This document shows, piece by piece, positions 5,723 to 8,461 of a stretch of DNA of 8,461 bases. The DNA comes from Deltaproteobacteria bacterium (GTDB lineage: Bacteria > Desulfobacterota > UBA8473). Each line of letters opens with the position of its first letter. Position 1 is the first letter of the stretch. The DNA lies in assembly GCA_030643245.1 (NCBI GenBank), contig DAOWME010000128.1:1-8461 (forward strand). The letters run 5' to 3'. The notes beneath the pieces are model-generated. The model was not told the origin of the DNA. It saw nothing but the letters and a program-made list of their open reading frames with translations, and did no database searches. A program made the translations under genes and the position numbers.

Positions 5723-6859
5723 TTAATAACCGTTCAACCTTGCGTATCGATCTAGATGGTAGTCAGCATCTCCAAAAAGAATCTCCGCCACCTTTGCCCG
5801 TTTAAGAAAATAACCAATATCCGCTTCGTTCGAGAACCCCATCCCTCCGAATAGTTGGACCGCTGCCTTGGCTATCTGGACATACGCAGACGAGCATTTG
5901 GCTTTTGCACTCGATATGGCTGACGCCATGTCAACTGTCTTTTCATCGATTGATGCGATTGCATAATAGACTGAAGATGCGGATAATTCCTTTTGGATAA
6001 ACATATCCGCCGCCTTATGCTGTGGGGTTTGAAGGGTTCCTATCGGTTTTCCGAACTGCACTCTCTCGGTTAGGTAATTTACCGTGATATCCAGAGCAGC
6101 CTGCATCCCGCCCACCATCTCGGCACAAAGACCCGCGGTGGCTTGATCCATCACGCCTGAAAGCACTGGGTGCCCTTGCTCAAGTTCACCAATTATGTCA
6201 GTTTCAGGCGCTGAGACATCCGCCAGTTCCAAGGTACATGCGTTGCGACCATCCATAGTCTTCAGGGGCGTCATTTTAACGCCGTCAGCACCCTGAGATA
6301 TCATAAATAGGGTGATGCCGTCAGTGTCGGCAACAGACCCTGATGTGCGGGTGGTGACAATGAATCTGTCCGCGGAAAGACCATCTAGAACGAAGATCTT
6401 CTTGCCGGAAATAGTAAATGCATCGCCTTGCCGTTTGGCGGAAGTGGCGCAGAAATTCGTATCATATCGCCCATCGTCTTCGAGATATGCCGCGGTTATC
6501 ATCAAATCGCCGGATACGATCTCGGGAAGAATCTCTTGTTTCTGGGGTTCTGTACCACCCGCCAGTATTAGGTTTCCCCCGAGCAAAATATTTGATATCC
6601 AGGGTTCCGGTAACAGCCCCTTGCCGAATTCTTCAAGTAAAACCATTACAAAACCAAAATCCAACCCAAGACCTCCGTATTCCTCGGGGTATATGAGTCC
6701 CATCCACCCAAGCTCGGCCATTTTTTTCCATGCTTCTTTGGAATACCCGAGGGGATCCTTATACAGGTCCCTGAGACGATCGAATGAATGATCTTTCTTC
6801 ACAAAAGAGGCAGCGCTCTCCTTCAAACTTAAATGTTCACTGGTAAGTTCAAAATCCAT
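5723..6859 (-). CDS. Acyl-CoA dehydrogenase, partner (beta) subunit of a two-subunit enzyme, PimD-like
   Basis: A protein of 378 residues with the acyl-CoA dehydrogenase fold. It has an N-terminal helical domain (LGWMGLIYPEEYGGLGLDF at 50-68), a middle beta domain, and a C-terminal domain with RVQFGKPIG (266-274) and VQLFGGMGFSNE (334-345). The last two are FAD-binding motifs missing from the neighbouring alpha subunit. It lacks the CxxSEPxAGSD substrate/FAD signature (AAYLEDDGRYD at that place). Neither position used for the catalytic Glu is acidic: it reads LFGD near 361-364 and Ala240 in MDQATAG. It is therefore probably non-catalytic and completes the cofactor site of its partner, as in FadE28/FadE29-type alpha2-beta2 enzymes and PimC/PimD. 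AGGGGA lies eight bases before the ATG, and the stop overlaps the first alpha-subunit ATG by one base. Confidence 0.87.
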   Translation of the reverse strand: MDFELTSEHLSLKESAASFVKKDHSFDRLRDLYKDPLGYSKEAWKKMAELGWMGLIYPEEYGGLGLDFGFVMVLLEEFGKGLLPEPWISNILLGGNLILAGGTEPQKQEILPEIVSGDLMITAAYLEDDGRYDTNFCATSAKRQGDAFTISGKKIFVLDGLSADRFIVTTRTSGSVADTDGITLFMISQGADGVKMTPLKTMDGRNACTLELADVSAPETDIIGELEQGHPVLSGVMDQATAGLCAEMVGGMQAALDITVNYLTERVQFGKPIGTLQTPQHKAADMFIQKELSASSVYYAIASIDEKTVDMASAISSAKAKCSSAYVQIAKAAVQLFGGMGFSNEADIGYFLKRAKVAEILFGDADYHLDRYARLNGY

Positions 6860-6878
6860 ATCTTGTCCCCTTTGAATC

Positions 6879-6969
6879 GACTCGGACTTCGCAAGCCTCC
6901 ATAGAGATGAATGCCAAATGGTTTCTCCGGTTGTCCGGCGTTCTTAAAAAGACTTGCAAAGTCCGGGTC
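6879..6969 (-). promoter_or_regulatory. Long-range hairpin in the spacer between crotonase and dehydrogenase genes
   Basis: The minus-strand RNA reads GACCCGGACTTTGCAAGTC (6969-6951) and later GGCTTGCGAAGTCCGAGTC (6897-6879). These pair over 19 positions with 16 Watson-Crick pairs, two G-U pairs and one mismatch. The loop of about 53 nt contains a small CCGG hairpin. There is no T-tract, so it is not a simple terminator. It could protect one side of the transcript, set the ratio of crotonase to dehydrogenase, or hide the beta-subunit ribosome site, which lies about 10 nt after the second arm. Confidence 0.55.
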
Positions 6970-6992
6970 TTAGTCATTCTTATGAGCCATGC

Positions 6993-7871
6993 CTACTTTA
7001 CTGTTACCTTTGACAAGGTTCTCAGGTATTCATCGTATTCTTCCTCTCTAAACCGCAAGAAATCAGGCTGTCTCTTCTCAAAGAAGGCATTTTGTGCTTC
7101 CTGTTGTTCCTCGCCACTCATAAAAGACGGGAAGAGCTTTCTTTGCAGATCCATGGGGATGTCCCATCTCATGTAATTGAACTCTTCGTCAAAGGATGCC
7201 TTCAACACCTGGATGCACGTGGGACTCTTCTCGAGTATTTCAGAACACCACTGGTCAACCTCTTCGTCAATCTTATCTAAAGGGACCACCACATTCGCCA
7301 ATCCCATCTCAACAGCTTCCTGAGCGCTGTATCTTCTGCAGAGCATCCACATCTCCCTAGCCTTTTTCGCACCGAGCACCCTTATGGCATATTGAATCGG
7401 CCAGCCGCTGGCAGGACTCCCCACACGGGGACCGTTCTGTGCAAATCGGGCATTGTCCGCAGCGATCGTAAAATCACAACAGTATGCCATGTGGTTGCCG
7501 CCGCCGACACACCATCCCTTAACAACGGCAATGATCGGCTTTTTACAGGTTACAAGAAGACTATTGCAGCTTATGAATATGGCATCTTCGAGTTCGCCTT
7601 CAGCCTCGACACCCACATCACCGCCGGTACAAAATGCCTTGTCACCAACGCCGGTCAAGATGACAACGCCGATGGAAGGATCCTTATTAATATCGTAAAC
7701 ACATTCCCACATGTGACGAATTGTGTCGCCGGTAAAGGAGTTGAGCTTGTCCGGCCGATTGATTGACATCCGGGCAATCCCCCCGGTTGCCATATATTTT
7801 TTTTCATAGATCAGATCATCGTAATCATACCCTTCTACTTTTCTCCACTCTGCGTGAGTTGGAACACTCAT
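6993..7871 (-). CDS. Crotonase-superfamily CoA enzyme (enoyl-CoA hydratase/isomerase), MenB/BadI-like
   Basis: A 292-residue cytosolic crotonase-fold enzyme acting on a CoA thioester. Oxyanion-hole elements are AFCTGGDV (79-86) and VGGGN (122-126). CDFTIAADNARFAQNGPRVGS, KKAREMWMLCRRY and NAFFEKRQPDF match the MenB (dihydroxynaphthoyl-CoA synthase) and BadI (2-ketocyclohexanecarboxyl-CoA hydrolase) clade. However, the acidic residue in MenB/BadI (VGSFD or MGSVD) is Ala154 in VGSPASGW. The Ser/Thr five residues on is Ile159, and the C-terminal Tyr is replaced near 251. It is therefore unlikely to be a true MenB and may be a different hydratase or hydrolase. It starts the minus-strand set with the paired dehydrogenases, which suggests ring opening or hydration next to dehydrogenation. 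AAGGAGGT seven bases before the ATG is an excellent ribosome site. The N-terminal 15 residues and the C-terminal tail extend beyond the usual 255-285. Confidence 0.82.
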   Translation of the reverse strand: MSVPTHAEWRKVEGYDYDDLIYEKKYMATGGIARMSINRPDKLNSFTGDTIRHMWECVYDINKDPSIGVVILTGVGDKAFCTGGDVGVEAEGELEDAIFISCNSLLVTCKKPIIAVVKGWCVGGGNHMAYCCDFTIAADNARFAQNGPRVGSPASGWPIQYAIRVLGAKKAREMWMLCRRYSAQEAVEMGLANVVVPLDKIDEEVDQWCSEILEKSPTCIQVLKASFDEEFNYMRWDIPMDLQRKLFPSFMSGEEQQEAQNAFFEKRQPDFLRFREEEYDEYLRTLSKVTVK

Positions 7872-7973
7872 AATTCTACCTCCTTTTTTAATCCCTTTGA
7901 TCTCTGTTAACGTTCCTTGCCAAATAATAAAATACTATCTCTAGCTGCTCTAATCCCCCTTTCTATGTCGTAT

Positions 7974-7987
7974 CAGACTTGAGTCTG
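7974..7987. repeat. Short hairpin between the UPF0016 and crotonase genes
   Basis: CAGACT and AGTCTG form a perfect 6-bp stem with a two-base loop, 11 bp after the UPF0016 stop and about 100 bp before the crotonase start. No T-tract follows on the minus strand. It could be an operator palindrome or a weak transcript-end structure. Confidence 0.35.
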
Positions 7988-7997
7988 GTGAATGGCG

Positions 7998-8282
7998 TTA
8001 TGTTGCCACACATCCATTATAAAGTGACCAGCCTCCAATTATAATAAATCCGACGCCTGCCAAAATGGACATATACCTTGGGCTTATATGCTGCGATAGT
8101 ATACTGCCGAAAATAACAGCTAAAACTGAAGTAAAAATCAATGCCAAAGATGACCCAAGAAAAACAGTCATCTTGCTAATATCTTTATCGGCTGCAAACA
8201 GCATTGTTGCAAGTTGAGTTTTATCACCCAGCTCTGCAACAAAAACAGCGGAAAACACAGTAAGTAAAATTTTTAAATCCAT
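7998..8282 (-). CDS. Half-size UPF0016 (GDT1/TMEM165/MneA-like) membrane protein, putative Mn/Ca transporter subunit
   Basis: A 94-residue integral membrane protein with three predicted hydrophobic segments (about 4-29, 38-62 and 70-90). The hallmark E-x-G-D-(K/R)-(T/S) motif reads ELGDKT at 17-22. The family exports manganese, or exchanges calcium or manganese for protons, and most members have two such repeats in about 190-200 residues. This protein has one repeat, so it would need to dimerise, with itself or with another half-size protein, to give a complete pore. AAGGGA just before the ATG is its ribosome site. The gene precedes the crotonase by 126 bp on the same strand but has no clear metabolic link to it. 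Confidence 0.82.
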   Translation of the reverse strand: MDLKILLTVFSAVFVAELGDKTQLATMLFAADKDISKMTVFLGSSLALIFTSVLAVIFGSILSQHISPRYMSILAGVGFIIIGGWSLYNGCVAT

Positions 8283-8378
8283 ATCTATCCCTTACTTTAA
8301 ATACTACTCAGGCAGTAATTAGTTTCCGTATTTTGAAAAATAAGGGATGGTTCCAGTAGTATGTGATAGCTGAATGAG

Positions 8379-8461
8379 TTATTTGTGGGTTATAATGACG
8401 GGATATTTACCCTTTTGACCTGTTGCGATCCATATTGCGTAAGCTATACTGCTGGCGACGG
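8379..8461 (-). CDS. C-terminal fragment of an unidentified protein at the right edge
   Basis: A minus-strand frame is open from the window edge and ends at TAA (8381-8379), giving about 27 residues: a hydrophobic stretch SSIAYAIWIATG followed by KGKYPVIITHK. It lies about 97 bp before the UPF0016 gene on the same strand and could be its upstream neighbour. The composition looks protein-like, but the piece is too short to name or to exclude chance. Confidence 0.35.
   Translation of the reverse strand, partial: VASSIAYAIWIATGQKGKYPVIITHK

Noticed and set aside
6312..6791. Plus-strand frame of 159 codons opposite the beta dehydrogenase
   Set aside because: It lies wholly antisense to a clear acyl-CoA dehydrogenase gene and shows no protein features. 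Shadow frame.
1..8461. CRISPR arrays, tRNA or rRNA genes, toxin-antitoxin pairs, phage or defence genes
   Set aside because: I saw no regularly spaced repeats, cloverleaf-like sequence or family motifs for any of these on either strand.

Overview
The window looks like chromosomal DNA from an anaerobic, aromatic- or alicyclic-acid-degrading Gram-negative bacterium, most plausibly a Desulfobacterota (deltaproteobacterial) lineage. This is inferred from gene content: an outer-membrane TonB-dependent receptor, a paired PimC/PimD-like acyl-CoA dehydrogenase, a MenB/BadI-like crotonase and palindrome-rich intergenic DNA. No rRNA or other marker gene is present, so the taxonomic placement is an inference.

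Layout. Positions 1-100 hold the C-terminal tail of an unidentified plus-strand protein. After a leader of about 160 bp comes a complete TonB-dependent receptor (260-2308, +) that resembles the OprC/NosA copper-receptor family but has lost both methionine ligands. A gene-poor stretch of about 0.94 kb follows (2309-3247). It holds a 107-bp inverted repeat, a textbook sigma70-type promoter with no obvious gene behind it, and a 143-bp imperfect palindrome next to 19-bp direct repeats (MITE-like). It also holds what may be a decayed partial copy of the next gene's 5' end. A xylose-isomerase-like TIM-barrel protein (3248-4054, +) carries an in-frame triple 9-bp tandem repeat near its start. A second gene-free stretch (4055-4520) contains a candidate terminator and AT-rich degenerate repeats and separates it from the convergent minus-strand genes.

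The minus-strand block reads right to left: crotonase (7871-6993), a 133-nt spacer with a strong long-range hairpin, acyl-CoA dehydrogenase subunit beta (6859-5723), then subunit alpha, whose first ATG overlaps the beta stop codon. The two dehydrogenases have lost complementary sets of active-site and FAD-binding residues, which fits an obligate alpha2-beta2 enzyme. With the crotonase they probably act on successive steps of CoA-thioester breakdown, for example ring opening or hydration next to an alpha,beta-dehydrogenation as in BadI plus PimCD. The substrate cannot be read from the sequence. Upstream of this block, also on the minus strand, is a half-size UPF0016 (GDT1/MneA-like) membrane protein (8282-7998), and at the right edge the probable C-terminus of another minus-strand gene.

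I did not find a clearly new defence or mobile system. The most rewarding points are the receptor with altered metal ligands, the crotonase lacking the MenB/BadI catalytic residues, the intercistronic hairpin, and the palindrome, promoter and repeat complex at 2518-2799.
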